Notes: generated from the sequence alone by a model not told the origin. DNA of 64,000 nucleotides from Bacteroidales bacterium (GCA_028709785.1 JAQUTK010000014.1:19782-83781), one strand, 5' to 3'. Shown: positions 1-9,042, numbered from the stretch's first letter. Translations and numbers: made by a program.

Positions 1-562
1 TAAAGACCTCTTTATTGGACGCATTGGTTATAAATACGAACCTTTTGTTTTCCTGTTCCTTGTCTTTGTCTCCCCAGATCGGAATGATCTTCTCGAAACA
101 GACGGAGTCGCCGAAGTTCTTCTGCCAACGGGTATAGGCACGGATGCGGTAGATTCCTTTGTCCTGAATGGCTTTGGTGAGCACAAACTGTCCGTTGGCA
201 CTTCCTCCTTTGAGTGTGTATTGTGCGCTTTGGGTCACCCTGTTTGCTTCATTGATCAGATCGACATAGACCAGCTGACTCTTTTCGGTGGGCAGGAGTG
301 TTCCTGCCTGCATGACCCATACCTTGTACCAGATGGTGTCATAGAGGTTATAGATGGGACGGTCCATTTGAATATAGATCTTCTCAGGATAGTTATCTCT
401 CATGAGAGAGGCCATGGCGGTGATCCGTTGCCCCAGAGTTATTTGGTTTTTTCCTGTGTTACTATTCTCCGACAAAGCCTTGCTCCATCCATTCAGACTT
501 ATAATAAACAAGACTGTAATGAGTGCCAGGAAGTAAACCTCCTTTTTGAATGCTTCTTTCAT
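1..562 (-). CDS. Macroglobulin (MG2)-like domain protein, C-terminal part outside window
   Basis: The reading frame opens at the ATG complementary to 560-562 and stays open to the left edge, so only about 187 N-terminal residues are visible. Residues 1-27 look like a signal peptide (basic start, then a hydrophobic run). From about residue 60 comes a stretch beginning PEKIYIQMDRPIYNLYDTIW, which resembles the opening strand of alpha-2-macroglobulin MG2 domains. In Bacteroidales such domains usually open very large outer-membrane proteins that also carry a TonB plug-like domain; that part would lie outside the window. The gene starts 25 bp after the stop of the beta-propeller lipoprotein, so the two probably form one transcript. 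The family call is inference from one domain; the actual role is unknown. Confidence 0.7.
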   Translation of the reverse strand, partial: MKEAFKKEVYFLALITVLFIISLNGWSKALSENSNTGKNQITLGQRITAMASLMRDNYPEKIYIQMDRPIYNLYDTIWYKVWVMQAGTLLPTEKSQLVYVDLINEANRVTQSAQYTLKGGSANGQFVLTKAIQDKGIYRIRAYTRWQKNFGDSVCFEKIIPIWGDKDKEQENKRFVFITNASNKEVF

Positions 563-587
563 AGTATTTCAGTTTTGAGCGTTTTTA

Positions 588-1871
588 TTATTCCTTCCAG
601 TAAATAGTTCGGATGATTGGATTGGCATCATCAGACAATGGCTCAAGGAGGCGCTGGAACTTTCCATCCTGATCTTTTAGTTTAGCTTTTACACCGTCAG
701 TGAAATAACTGTTGTATATCTCTTGATCGTTCTTTAAGTCTTCAACGTTGAGACTATAAATATCTCTTACATCGAAAACGGGATAATAATTGATAGATAT
801 GAGATTGGGGCCACCATCTAAGTCGTTTATGATATAGTTTGCATGGTATGTCACACTTCCATCTTTCAAGTCACAGACTACCCAATAACAGTACTTCATA
901 TTATTTTCATAATAAAACTCATTACGTTCTTCTTCAGAAGCATAATATCTTACAGATAAAAGGATTTTATCATTGAAAACATACATTCTTAGGATCATAG
1001 GTTGAAGAAGCGTTGACTTATAATCACCATAAAGATCTTCGGGTTTGTATTTGTTTTTAGGAATTATCCGACAGTAAGGTTTAACTTCTTTGCCCTTCGC
1101 CATCATCACTGTGTCATAGTAAACAGTCCAATAATAAATTCTATCATTTGAAAGATAGGAAACATAATTAGATCCTTCACCATTGTGGTACCACTTTTTC
1201 TTCTCTTTTTCGACTTTATCAGCAAATTCTGTCCAAAACTTCGTCCTGTATTCCATTTCAATATTGTTCTTCACAATCTGATTGTCGCGTGTATCTAATA
1301 TCTTAAACGGAGAATAATGACGCATAAAATAAGCGAGGCTATTATATATAAAACAAGGAATAAAAAGCCACATTTCTCCAGTAAGAGTTTTCACATATCT
1401 CCCCTCCTCATTATAAACTTTCGTATAGCTCTCATCTGAAGTGATATAGACCCAATTATTTGTAGGATCAACTTTAAAACTGTAACAATCCATCCATGGA
1501 TATTCCTCAGGTCCTTGTCCTTTCCGTCCTATCTGATGCAAAAACTTCCCGTTCTTATCAAAACAAAGCAGTCTCTCTTCATTGATAATAGTATAGTAAC
1601 GGTCACCATACTGAACAGCATCTTTGGTCAATGTCTCTTTCGTTGTTTCCAATGCCACATAACTCACGCTGTCCGCTAGTTCGGAGAGCAACAGTGGTTC
1701 AACTTTTGATGGAGGAGCATTCAGATGGAAAGTGACAAGTCCGTTTTGACTATCTGTATTTGCCGGATCTGCAACCTTCTTTCCGCCACAAGCAAACAGA
1801 AGTGGGCATAGCAGTAAAAGAATTGACTTTCTGTACATTTGATGTTTTCTGGTCATTAGATTCTCTTTCAT
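588..1871 (-). CDS. 6-bladed beta-propeller lipoprotein
   Basis: 427 residues. A basic N-terminus and hydrophobic core end in the lipobox LLFAC (Cys about residue 28), so this should be a lipid-anchored envelope protein. The segment around residues 60-125 (LADSVSYVALETT, then LLCFDKNGKFLHQIGRKGQG) is typical of the Bacteroidales 6-bladed beta-propeller families (DUF4934/DUF5128 type), whose function is not established but which often sit with surface or nutrient-uptake genes. ATG codons at residues 6 and 12 are alternative starts; all keep the lipobox. The gene has its own promoter box 43 bp upstream and is followed after 25 bp by the macroglobulin-domain gene. No catalytic motif is seen, so a binding or sensing role is more likely than an enzymatic one. 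Confidence 0.8.
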   Translation of the reverse strand: MKENLMTRKHQMYRKSILLLLCPLLFACGGKKVADPANTDSQNGLVTFHLNAPPSKVEPLLLSELADSVSYVALETTKETLTKDAVQYGDRYYTIINEERLLCFDKNGKFLHQIGRKGQGPEEYPWMDCYSFKVDPTNNWVYITSDESYTKVYNEEGRYVKTLTGEMWLFIPCFIYNSLAYFMRHYSPFKILDTRDNQIVKNNIEMEYRTKFWTEFADKVEKEKKKWYHNGEGSNYVSYLSNDRIYYWTVYYDTVMMAKGKEVKPYCRIIPKNKYKPEDLYGDYKSTLLQPMILRMYVFNDKILLSVRYYASEEERNEFYYENNMKYCYWVVCDLKDGSVTYHANYIINDLDGGPNLISINYYPVFDVRDIYSLNVEDLKNDQEIYNSYFTDGVKAKLKDQDGKFQRLLEPLSDDANPIIRTIYWKE

Positions 1872-1913
1872 TGTGATGTTTATCAGTAACTTTTAGTTCG
1901 GATTATCGTGCGA

Positions 1914-1921
1914 CAAATATA
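1914..1921 (-). promoter_or_regulatory. Promoter -7 box for beta-propeller gene
   Basis: Read leftward the site is TATATTTG, matching the Bacteroidales -7 consensus TAnnTTTG, 43 bp before the start of the beta-propeller gene. No convincing -33 TTTG is asserted. Confidence 0.5.
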
Positions 1922-2030
1922 GTTTTTATTATTTATATAGAACTAGATTTATTTTACATTTATTCTAGAAACTATCTGTTTTTACTAATAGATACAAATG
2001 ATTACAATAAAACAACCTGAAGAGTTTTTA

Positions 2031-2092
2031 TTTTCATACGGACTCCTTCTCCGTTTCACAGTTGTGAAACGGAGAAGGAGTCTGTATGAAAA
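2031..2092. repeat. Long near-perfect inverted repeat (30-bp arms)
   Basis: Arms 2031-2060 and 2063-2092 pair over 30 bp with a single G:T position and a 2-nt loop; the inner 20 bp (2041-2060 with 2063-2082) are perfect. It lies 156 bp beyond the HAD phosphatase stop and 160 bp upstream of the beta-propeller gene. There is no T-tract directly after either arm, although the outer pairs are A/T rich, so it is not a textbook terminator. It may still end the HAD transcript, or be a remnant of a palindromic element. The rest of 1872-2247 shows only the promoter box and nothing else recognisable. Confidence 0.75.
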
Positions 2093-2247
2093 GAGACAAT
2101 CGTCCTGATCCCTTCGGCAACGGATCCTAATGGATGGCTAAAGAGATACAGATGCTGGTATATAGACTATGAGCCTACACCAAACATGATAGGGTAAAAA
2201 GAAGTGATGCAACTCTGTTAGTAGGAAAGATCGTACCGATTAAACAA

Positions 2248-3141
2248 TTAGTCGGCGTCCGGCGCATTGGTAAGAGCCTTCTCTTTGTGGCTTAACATCA
2301 GGTTGTTAAACTCATAATCAGCCTTTATCTTGTCAAGAATCGTCTTTACGACCTGATCAATCTCTTTGCCTTCCGAATAATCGGCTTTACAAACAAAGTT
2401 GACCCGCTCATCTTTAATGAGTTTCTGTGTGATATCTTTGACGTTGCTCTTTGAATGATGAATCGCAATGGAATGTCCACCTTGTTGCTTGACCAACTTC
2501 ATACAAGGGATATCGGTCTCGCCATCGCCAAAGTAAATCATCCGGCTGAAAGGGACACGACGATCAGACTCTTTGACAAACTCATTGACTTTGTGGATCT
2601 CTTTCATGCTTTCCACTCCTTTGTTGATTCGGAAAAGGAACTGAGTCTTTGTGGTAAAATTGACAGCGACCGCAGGCCATTGAGCCACACCATCCACACT
2701 ATACATATACGAACAGGCGTATATCTGTTTGAATTTGCCGGCAATGACAGTACCTTCAATCATCTCTTTCAGTCCGGAGGAGTTGATATAGTGTTCGATG
2801 ATGATCCCCCGGCTTTCGGCATAGGCATCGATACGGTCAAACCAATGCTCCACTCCTTTAAATAACGGCACCGAAGCACCAAACTTCTGAAAGCTTTCCC
2901 GCTTCAAAGAGACACCCTTACCCATTGCCTTGCGCATCATCATAAACATATAGGTGAGCACAGGATCGGCATCCTGTGCTTCGGCAAGCTGATTGTTTTC
3001 TGCCCAAAACTCTTCCTTATTGGTTCCTATCGCCTGAATGAAAGCATATTCCTGCATGTTGCCGGGCGACAAGGTGCCGTCAAAGTCATAGATCAGCGCA
3101 ACAATGGGTTTTTCCTTATTTGAAGGGTTCTGTCTTTTCAT
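2248..3141 (-). CDS. HAD-superfamily phosphatase
   Basis: 297 residues from the ATG at 3139-3141. Motif I is DFDGTL (Asp19 nucleophile, Asp21 acid/base), motif II is the Ser in HYINSSG, and motif IV is FGDGETD, the usual arrangement for Mg-dependent phosphatases of the phosphoserine-phosphatase-like branch with a helical cap between motifs I and II. Substrate is not predictable. The frame stays open upstream, but the extra 88 residues would overlap the GH43 gene and have no homologous look, so the internal ATG just before the DFDGT region was chosen. It starts 8 bp after the GH43 stop and is probably cotranscribed with it. A role in sugar-phosphate turnover is only inference from the neighbourhood. 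Confidence 0.85.
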   Translation of the reverse strand: MKRQNPSNKEKPIVALIYDFDGTLSPGNMQEYAFIQAIGTNKEEFWAENNQLAEAQDADPVLTYMFMMMRKAMGKGVSLKRESFQKFGASVPLFKGVEHWFDRIDAYAESRGIIIEHYINSSGLKEMIEGTVIAGKFKQIYACSYMYSVDGVAQWPAVAVNFTTKTQFLFRINKGVESMKEIHKVNEFVKESDRRVPFSRMIYFGDGETDIPCMKLVKQQGGHSIAIHHSKSNVKDITQKLIKDERVNFVCKADYSEGKEIDQVVKTILDKIKADYEFNNLMLSHKEKALTNAPDAD

Positions 3142-3149
3142 CGTTATAG

Positions 3150-4631
3150 TTATTTCCCATACACTTTCCACTCCCAGAGACCCGGAACTCCTTGTGTGAT
3201 CTTCAGTCGCAGATAACGTGCATGACCTATCCCTTTGGCGATATGAGGAGAGCGTATGGCTATCTTTTCTTCCTGAGCACAAGTTGTCCATTTGACACCG
3301 TCCAATGATTTTTCCAACACCCAGGCATGACCCAGTGTGGGTTGTGTGAAGAAGAAGTCGCACTCCGATACCTTGATTTTCTTTTGAAAGTCCAGCATGA
3401 TCCACGGTTTATCATCACCCGGAGCAGCTATCCAACGCGACCCATTAGAGTTATCAATAGCATTTTTGCCCACGTAGGTATGGGTACGCTTAACCTCCTT
3501 CAGCGAACCTCTATCCGGTAACGGATCATTGGGTTGTGTCTCGATGGTGCGGGTTATATCTCTATTCTCTGTTGCACTGGAGACTTTAACAACGGCCGTT
3601 GTGGCCAGATTCGTTTTCTTATTCTTGTTCTTCCCCAGATAACCGACGCCTTTCCAATCCGGTGTGATCGTTTTAATGGTACCATCGGAATTAAACTCCA
3701 TCTTATTGGCAAAAACCTGACGGGTGGTGCCTCCTTCTCCATATTCGAGATAAATGAAATAATAGTTGTCATTCTTCTCATCATAAAACACATTCCCGTG
3801 TCCCGGTCCCCACACATTGTTGGGTATCGAAGAATAGATAAAAATATCATTCCCTTCCGGTGCTTCCAAACCGGAAAGAGGTCCCTCCTTACTCATCATA
3901 TAGGCATTGACATAATTTTGATCACCACTCAGTGTATACACATAGTAGTAAATGCCTTTACGTTTGAACATCAATGGTCCCTCGGAATAAGGTGTCCGTT
4001 TGGTGGAAAGAGTACGTTCCGGTCCTTCCAACGACAGATAGTCCGCGCTCAATCGTCCGGCTTTCCGTCTGCGCCAAAAGATGTAGCCGGAGCCATCTTC
4101 ATCCACAAAGGGCTCACCGTCAATATCAGACAGAATGGGTGTGGTCTGTATCTTGCTACCTTCCGTTCCTTTGGCAAAAATGCCATCTCCATTGGTCACG
4201 CGAAAAGGGCCCTCCGGTTTATCCGCCACAAATACATAGGTCGGACAGGTTCCGTCGGGACTGACTATGGTCGCATAAAGTAAATATTTACCATCCTTCT
4301 TTATCACCTTTCCGGGTGCCCAGTAACGGAAATAGCCCGTTCTCTCTTTTCCGTTCTGATCGGTATATGCATAGGCTTTTGCCCAGTCAATACCGTACAT
4401 CATCGGTCCCTCAAAACTCCAGTTTACAAAGTCTTTTGATTTCCATACCACAGGAGTACCGGCCTGCGATAGTCCTCTGTTGATATCTGAAGTGGCATAC
4501 AGATAATAGGTATCACCAAACTTCGAGATAGAAGGATCGGCAATGTTATCCGGAACAAGCGGGTTAAAGTTCTGCGCGCCCACAGTGAGGGTGAGCAGGA
4601 CAAACAAAGCGGTGTAAACTAGATGTCTCAT
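3150..4631 (-). CDS. Glycoside hydrolase family 43 with C-terminal F5/8-type C domain
   Basis: 493 residues with a cleavable signal peptide (about residues 1-19, ending VGAQ). Residues 25-330 form a five-bladed propeller of the GH43 type: the general-base Asp is Asp32 in NIADPSISKFGD, and further acidic candidates are in SDIDGEPFVDEDG and in EGPLMFKRKG. Residues about 345-493 look like a coagulation factor 5/8 type C domain (CBM32-like), with AIDNSNGSRWIA near its start. GH43 enzymes usually remove alpha-L-arabinofuranose or beta-xylose from plant polysaccharides; the subfamily cannot be named from the sequence alone. It has its own promoter box at 4709-4716 and runs on into the HAD gene. Periplasmic or surface location is expected from the signal peptide. 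Confidence 0.88.
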   Translation of the reverse strand: MRHLVYTALFVLLTLTVGAQNFNPLVPDNIADPSISKFGDTYYLYATSDINRGLSQAGTPVVWKSKDFVNWSFEGPMMYGIDWAKAYAYTDQNGKERTGYFRYWAPGKVIKKDGKYLLYATIVSPDGTCPTYVFVADKPEGPFRVTNGDGIFAKGTEGSKIQTTPILSDIDGEPFVDEDGSGYIFWRRRKAGRLSADYLSLEGPERTLSTKRTPYSEGPLMFKRKGIYYYVYTLSGDQNYVNAYMMSKEGPLSGLEAPEGNDIFIYSSIPNNVWGPGHGNVFYDEKNDNYYFIYLEYGEGGTTRQVFANKMEFNSDGTIKTITPDWKGVGYLGKNKNKKTNLATTAVVKVSSATENRDITRTIETQPNDPLPDRGSLKEVKRTHTYVGKNAIDNSNGSRWIAAPGDDKPWIMLDFQKKIKVSECDFFFTQPTLGHAWVLEKSLDGVKWTTCAQEEKIAIRSPHIAKGIGHARYLRLKITQGVPGLWEWKVYGK

Positions 4632-4708
4632 AGCATTTAAGTGAATTTACAGGTAAAAACGGATCAAACAGGATGAACAACACGGTGGTTATTCATCCCT
4701 TTGGTCCA

Positions 4709-4716
4709 CAAAAGTA
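4709..4716 (-). promoter_or_regulatory. Promoter -7 box for GH43-HAD unit
   Basis: TACTTTTG on the minus strand fits TAnnTTTG, 78 bp before the GH43 start and just after the mgsA stop. Confidence 0.45.
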
Positions 4717-4733
4717 TATTCTCACAAGAGATT

Positions 4734-5249
4734 TTATTTTGTCTTTTTGGCAACAGTCTTCTCAACCGCCTGAGTGACGATTTCTTTCTCTTTGAGACGG
4801 TTGGTATAGAAGCTGTAATCTTTTTTGATTCTGGTATAGGTCGGATCTTCAAACAACGGACTGGATATAATATGATCAGCTGTTGAACGATTGCAGCAAA
4901 AGATAATATTTTCCACACCGGCAAGGCGGGTCAATGCCTTCACGTCGGTATCATGCGGCTGAAGGGTCATCGAATCCGTAAAAAAGAAAAGATAATCCAC
5001 TTCTCCTTCGACAATACGTGAACCCATCTGCTGGTCACCTCCCAGAGGACCGGATTTCAATATCGTAATGTCCCACTCTTCGTCGGGATGCTTCTCAGCC
5101 AATGCTTCTTTAATCAATCTACCTGTTGTTCCTGTACATAAGAACTTATGCCCTTTCAGTCGCTCAGAATTCCAGAGTACAAATTCAATCAAGTCCTGCT
5201 TCATTGCATCGTGAGCAACAAGGCCAATCTTCCATACAACTTTTTCCAT
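4734..5249 (-). CDS. mgsA: Methylglyoxal synthase
   Basis: 171 residues. Cytosolic enzyme converting dihydroxyacetone phosphate to methylglyoxal and phosphate, a bypass used when phosphate is short or sugar phosphates accumulate. Family hallmarks are all present: KIGLVAHDAMK at the N-terminus, CTGTTGRLI phosphate loop, SGPLGGDQQMG with the catalytic Asp72, and QPHDTDVKALTRLA with His99, then RSTADHIISS. It is about 20 residues longer than the E. coli enzyme because of a basic C-terminal tail. It has its own promoter box and sits between the GH95 fucosidase and the GH43 gene; fucose and rhamnose breakdown both release dihydroxyacetone phosphate, so the placement may be meaningful (inference). 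Confidence 0.95.
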   Translation of the reverse strand: MEKVVWKIGLVAHDAMKQDLIEFVLWNSERLKGHKFLCTGTTGRLIKEALAEKHPDEEWDITILKSGPLGGDQQMGSRIVEGEVDYLFFFTDSMTLQPHDTDVKALTRLAGVENIIFCCNRSTADHIISSPLFEDPTYTRIKKDYSFYTNRLKEKEIVTQAVEKTVAKKTK

Positions 5250-5279
5250 TCTAATCTAAGTTTTAGTGCTTCAGTGACA

Positions 5280-5287
5280 CAAAATTA
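5280..5287 (-). promoter_or_regulatory. Promoter -7 box for mgsA
   Basis: TAATTTTG on the minus strand matches TAnnTTTG, 30 bp before the mgsA start, in the gap after the GH95 stop. Confidence 0.45.
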
Positions 5288-5298
5288 CTCTTTTATTA

Positions 5299-7716
5299 TT
5301 ACATAGCCGTTAAAGAGACATTTAATCGATCTCCTTTTTTCAAAGAGATTTGAATAAAACCATCTTCTGCAACGATCTTTTTGTCTTCTTTTCCATTAAC
5401 GAGCGCTTTGAATTCCGCAAAAGGAAGCTTGATAATGAATGTATTATCTGCTGTGGCACGCAATTCTATTTGTTTCAAAACACCTTTTTCCCACATTGCA
5501 TCCGTTTCGGCTCCTCCTCTTACCCGAAATCCATGAAAAGATCCATCAGACAGAGCATCCGGTAAGGAAGGGAGATATTCAATAAAACCGGCATGACTCT
5601 GAAGCAACATCTCGGCAATACCGCTGCATCCTCCAAAGTTACCGTCAATCTGGAAAGGCGGGTGCGCATCAAACAGATTGGGATAACTGCCACCACCATT
5701 GCTATAATTATAGCCACCATCTGAAACGGGATGGAGCAACTCAGTCAGCATTTTATAAGCATGGTTGCCATCGCCCAAACGGGCCCAGAAGTTTACTTTC
5801 CAGGCACGTGACCAGCCTGTGCCGCTATCACCACGACGTTCAAGGGTGACACGGGCGGCAGCGGCCAGTTCGGGTGTCGAAGAGGGTGTGATCTGATTAC
5901 TGGGATGTAAACCATAGAGGTGCGACACATGACGGTGATGGATATCTGTCTCTTCGTAATCTTCAAGCCACTCCATCAACTGACCGTATTTACCGATTTG
6001 ATGGGGAGGAAGTTTTGCTTTCGCAGCTTCTATATCTTCGCAAAACTTTTCATCCACTCCCAGTATTTTGGCTGCCGCGGCAGTATTGGTAAAGAGTTCG
6101 CGGATGATCTGATTATCCATTGTTGGTCCCATGCAGACATTCAACGCTTTTCCGTCGAGCAGATAGGCATTTTCCGGAGATGAAGAGGGAGCGGTCACCA
6201 GCCAACCATTCTTTGGTTCTTCGATCAGCATACTGAGAAAAAAGTCACATGCTCCCTTTAAAACGGGATAAACGCTCTTCAGGTATTCCTTGTCCATGTT
6301 ATAAGCATAATGATCCCAGAGATGTTCGCAATTCCATCCTCCTCCGGTATTTGTAGCGCCCCATGACGGACTCTCTCCCGGTTCGGTAAATCCCCAGATA
6401 TTGGTCATCATGTGAGCCACCCATCCCTGAGCCTTATAAAATACCCGGGCAGTCTCCTCTCCCGGATTGACCAACGACTTGGTCTGATCAATAAATGGCT
6501 CGTGAAGTTCGGCCAGATTGGTCATTTCAACCGGCCAATGGTTCATCTGCACATTGATATTCATGTGATAATCGCCATTCCACGGAGTCTGAATGGTATT
6601 GGCCCACAATCCCTGAAGGTTGGGTGGCAGTAATCCGGGACGGGTACTGCTTATCAGCAGGTAACGACCATACTGGAAGTATAATGCCGCAAAGAAAGGG
6701 TCCTGGGTGTTATCTTTGTAAAAAGCGTTCAAACGTTGCAGCGTTGTCAGTGAATCAAATTTACTTGTACCAAAGTTTACATCTGCCCGGTCAAACAAGG
6801 CCTGAAATTTCTTACTATGTGCTTTTAGTTCTTTCGTATAGTTTACCTTACTTGCTTTCAACAACAGGTCCTTGCTGACGGCCAGTTCATCGACTCCTCT
6901 GAAGTTTGTCGCGGCCGACAGATAGAGCGTCGCGGTCGAAGCAGAAGTAACCTCCATCACATTGCCCCGCATAGTTTGCAACCCGTCTGTCTTTATCTTC
7001 AGAACAGCCGCATACTTCATACCCGGTATTCCTGCTGCTCCACTGTTTAATTCTCCCTGCATGAGCAGCGCGTCTCCATCCGGTTTGGTGACAAAACGTT
7101 CGGGACGATCCATTGTCGCGGTGAAATTGAGTTTACCTTTCTTGTTGGCCTTTAGCCGGACAATCATCACATCATCAGAAAAAGAGGTCAGGTATTCACG
7201 TGTATAGTTTACTCCGTTTAAGGTAAATGAGGTATGTGCCATGGCATTATCAAGCACCAGATCGCGCTTGTAATCGGCCACTTTATCAATACTTGCATCA
7301 TACTGATAGGTCAGTTTCAGATGACCGAGAATCTGAAACGAGCCATACCGCGGATTGGAACTTCCTCCACCGCTACAGGCAAATGTTTTATATACCAGAC
7401 TCTGCGCCTCTTCATTCTTACCTTGTTTGAGCAGTTCGCGGATCTCGGGCAAAGCACTGGCTGCATCAGGATTACTGTTATCGGTAACACATCCCGACCA
7501 AAGTGTAATGTCGTTCAGCACAATCGTTTCATTTGCTATACCTCCATCCGGCATCATTCCCAAACGGCCATTGCCAAGGGGGAAACTCTCTTCAAAACGA
7601 GTGGCAGGCTGATCTGCCCACAAACGGTATTTGGCAGAGACCTGATCACTATCCAGCAATCCGCAGGACGAAAAGAGAAACACGCCGAATAACAAGATCC
7701 CTACTTTCTTTTTCAT
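5299..7716 (-). CDS. Glycoside hydrolase family 95 (alpha-L-fucosidase type), lipoprotein
   Basis: 805 residues, the normal size for GH95. The N-terminus ends in the lipobox FSSC (Cys18), so it should be anchored in the envelope. Family landmarks in order: ESFPLGNGRLG near residue 43, NDITLWSG, PNLQGLWAN, then the Asn pair in NINVQMNHW (about residues 386 and 388), the Glu in SSSPENAY, and the Asp in FQIDGNFGG. These match the Asn, Glu and Asp catalytic set of the inverting GH95 enzymes. Known members release alpha-1,2-linked L-fucose, some L-galactose. It starts 6 bp after the DUF418 gene and is probably cotranscribed with it. A second fucosidase family (GH29) lies in the large cluster further right. 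Confidence 0.92.
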   Translation of the reverse strand: MKKKVGILLFGVFLFSSCGLLDSDQVSAKYRLWADQPATRFEESFPLGNGRLGMMPDGGIANETIVLNDITLWSGCVTDNSNPDAASALPEIRELLKQGKNEEAQSLVYKTFACSGGGSSNPRYGSFQILGHLKLTYQYDASIDKVADYKRDLVLDNAMAHTSFTLNGVNYTREYLTSFSDDVMIVRLKANKKGKLNFTATMDRPERFVTKPDGDALLMQGELNSGAAGIPGMKYAAVLKIKTDGLQTMRGNVMEVTSASTATLYLSAATNFRGVDELAVSKDLLLKASKVNYTKELKAHSKKFQALFDRADVNFGTSKFDSLTTLQRLNAFYKDNTQDPFFAALYFQYGRYLLISSTRPGLLPPNLQGLWANTIQTPWNGDYHMNINVQMNHWPVEMTNLAELHEPFIDQTKSLVNPGEETARVFYKAQGWVAHMMTNIWGFTEPGESPSWGATNTGGGWNCEHLWDHYAYNMDKEYLKSVYPVLKGACDFFLSMLIEEPKNGWLVTAPSSSPENAYLLDGKALNVCMGPTMDNQIIRELFTNTAAAAKILGVDEKFCEDIEAAKAKLPPHQIGKYGQLMEWLEDYEETDIHHRHVSHLYGLHPSNQITPSSTPELAAAARVTLERRGDSGTGWSRAWKVNFWARLGDGNHAYKMLTELLHPVSDGGYNYSNGGGSYPNLFDAHPPFQIDGNFGGCSGIAEMLLQSHAGFIEYLPSLPDALSDGSFHGFRVRGGAETDAMWEKGVLKQIELRATADNTFIIKLPFAEFKALVNGKEDKKIVAEDGFIQISLKKGDRLNVSLTAM

Positions 7717-7722
7717 ACGAGT

Positions 7723-8916
7723 TTATTTATTGATGACTATTTTTCTTTTGGAACCAATCCAGGTTGCCTTCTTCCATAAGTACTCCATAGGACCATGTGA
7801 ATGATGTTTCATCCACATGGTACAAAATGCAAGTTGCACAGCAAAGAGACAAACCCCGATCAAAGCACTGCCGGTCGTGCCAACGTCAAGTTTCAATCCC
7901 CAGTTGTAAAAGAGGAAGGAACCTATCAATGATTGTGTAATGTAATTGGTCAGACTCATCTTTCCATAGGGTAATATCTTGTTGAGCAATGATCTTAACG
8001 GACTAAGATAGTATACCAGTACGACTCCTGAGACAAGAAACAACATAAAGGAAAGATCGGAATAGGACTTGAGAATCAATGAAAGAGGGGTCCGCAATAC
8101 TTCATTCTGAACATAATCGGGCACCATGCTCCGTAGTCCGTAAATGGGAAAGAAACAAATGAGAGAGAGTCCCAGCAGTCCCAACCAAAAATGAATGTTT
8201 TTCTCGCTGTATTCAAATAGCTTCTTACGACCAATCCACAGTCCCAGCAAGAATAACCCGGGAGTCTGAAAGATACGGCCATTTTCCCAGGCCCATGTAA
8301 GACTGGCAAGTTGACCTTCCCAAAGATTCACCTTTACTGTTTCCAGAAAGGTTCCTCCACTCTGGGCCGCACCGGTGGCACCCCAGTATTGCCCGCTGGA
8401 AAGTGTTGCCGGCACATAATCCGGATTTATCATCCCATAAATAAGTTTGCTCCACTCCATCGGCTGAATAAGAAGCAGTACTGCAATCAAAAACAAAAGC
8501 TTGTTGGGTAGTCTTGAACAAAGAGGCAATACAAAACCGAGAAGGGCATACATTACCAGTACCTCTCCGGTAAAGAAAGAAGCATTCAGCTGACCAAATA
8601 GAAAAAGAAGCACCAGGCGCCACAGGAAACGGAGACGGAAGTCACCACCCCGTTTTGTCGTATTGCAATCCTGAATATAAAAACTGAAACCAAACAATAA
8701 CGCGAATATCGCATACGCTTTTCCGCCCAGAGTAAAAAAGAGTCCGTTCCAGATAGCGGTATTCGAGAAATTCAGCCACGCACTATCCGTGGGAGGAAAT
8801 GAATAGAAATTAAAATGCTCAATACTGTGTAAGATGACAATGCCCATCACGGCGAGTCCCCGTAAGGCATCAGCCACATCGATACGTCCGGGAGTCGTTT
8901 GAATCTGTTTTTCCAT
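7723..8916 (-). CDS. DUF418 (YeiB-type) multi-pass membrane protein
   Basis: 397 residues. The opening RIDVADALRGLAVMGIVILH is the hallmark of the YeiB/DUF418 family, related to acyltransferase-3-like membrane proteins. About ten hydrophobic segments follow, and the C-terminal third (from NYITQSLIGSFLFYNWGL to the HGPMEYLWKKATW motif) is the DUF418 domain itself. The family is thought to modify or move envelope molecules but no substrate is established. It has a promoter box 42 bp upstream and is followed after 6 bp by the GH95 gene, so the pair forms an operon. A link to fucosylated glycans is possible only by association. Confidence 0.85.
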   Translation of the reverse strand: MEKQIQTTPGRIDVADALRGLAVMGIVILHSIEHFNFYSFPPTDSAWLNFSNTAIWNGLFFTLGGKAYAIFALLFGFSFYIQDCNTTKRGGDFRLRFLWRLVLLFLFGQLNASFFTGEVLVMYALLGFVLPLCSRLPNKLLFLIAVLLLIQPMEWSKLIYGMINPDYVPATLSSGQYWGATGAAQSGGTFLETVKVNLWEGQLASLTWAWENGRIFQTPGLFLLGLWIGRKKLFEYSEKNIHFWLGLLGLSLICFFPIYGLRSMVPDYVQNEVLRTPLSLILKSYSDLSFMLFLVSGVVLVYYLSPLRSLLNKILPYGKMSLTNYITQSLIGSFLFYNWGLKLDVGTTGSALIGVCLFAVQLAFCTMWMKHHSHGPMEYLWKKATWIGSKRKIVINK

Positions 8917-8957
8917 TTTCTTAGATTGTGTAGATAGGTGGTATTAACTAGCAGGGA

Positions 8958-8965
8958 CAAAAATA
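8958..8965 (-). promoter_or_regulatory. Promoter -7 box for DUF418-GH95 operon
   Basis: TATTTTTG on the minus strand matches TAnnTTTG, 42 bp before the DUF418 start. Confidence 0.45.
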
Positions 8966-9001
8966 CAACAATTCTGCTATACACAAAGAAAAGGAAATAA
9001 A

Positions 9002-9042
9002 AAACCGTCGGACAACTTGAATAACAAGCGCTCCGACGGTTT
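9002..9042 (-). terminator. Rho-independent terminator of the RND operon
   Basis: An 11-bp perfect stem (9032-9042 with 9002-9012, sequence AAACCGTCGGA) is followed leftward by a T-rich run (TTTTTTATTT). It lies 20 bp after the PG0541-type gene, the last gene of the efflux operon. Confidence 0.85.

Noticed and set aside
221..607. Plus-strand ORF of 128 codons
   Set aside because: It lies opposite the leftward macroglobulin-domain gene, lacks a recognisable product, and its end runs into the beta-propeller gene. The minus-strand frame has a signal peptide and domain match.
3142..3405. N-terminal extension of the HAD phosphatase
   Set aside because: It overlaps the end of the GH43 gene and reads like out-of-frame sequence; the DFDGT motif follows the inner ATG at the usual distance.
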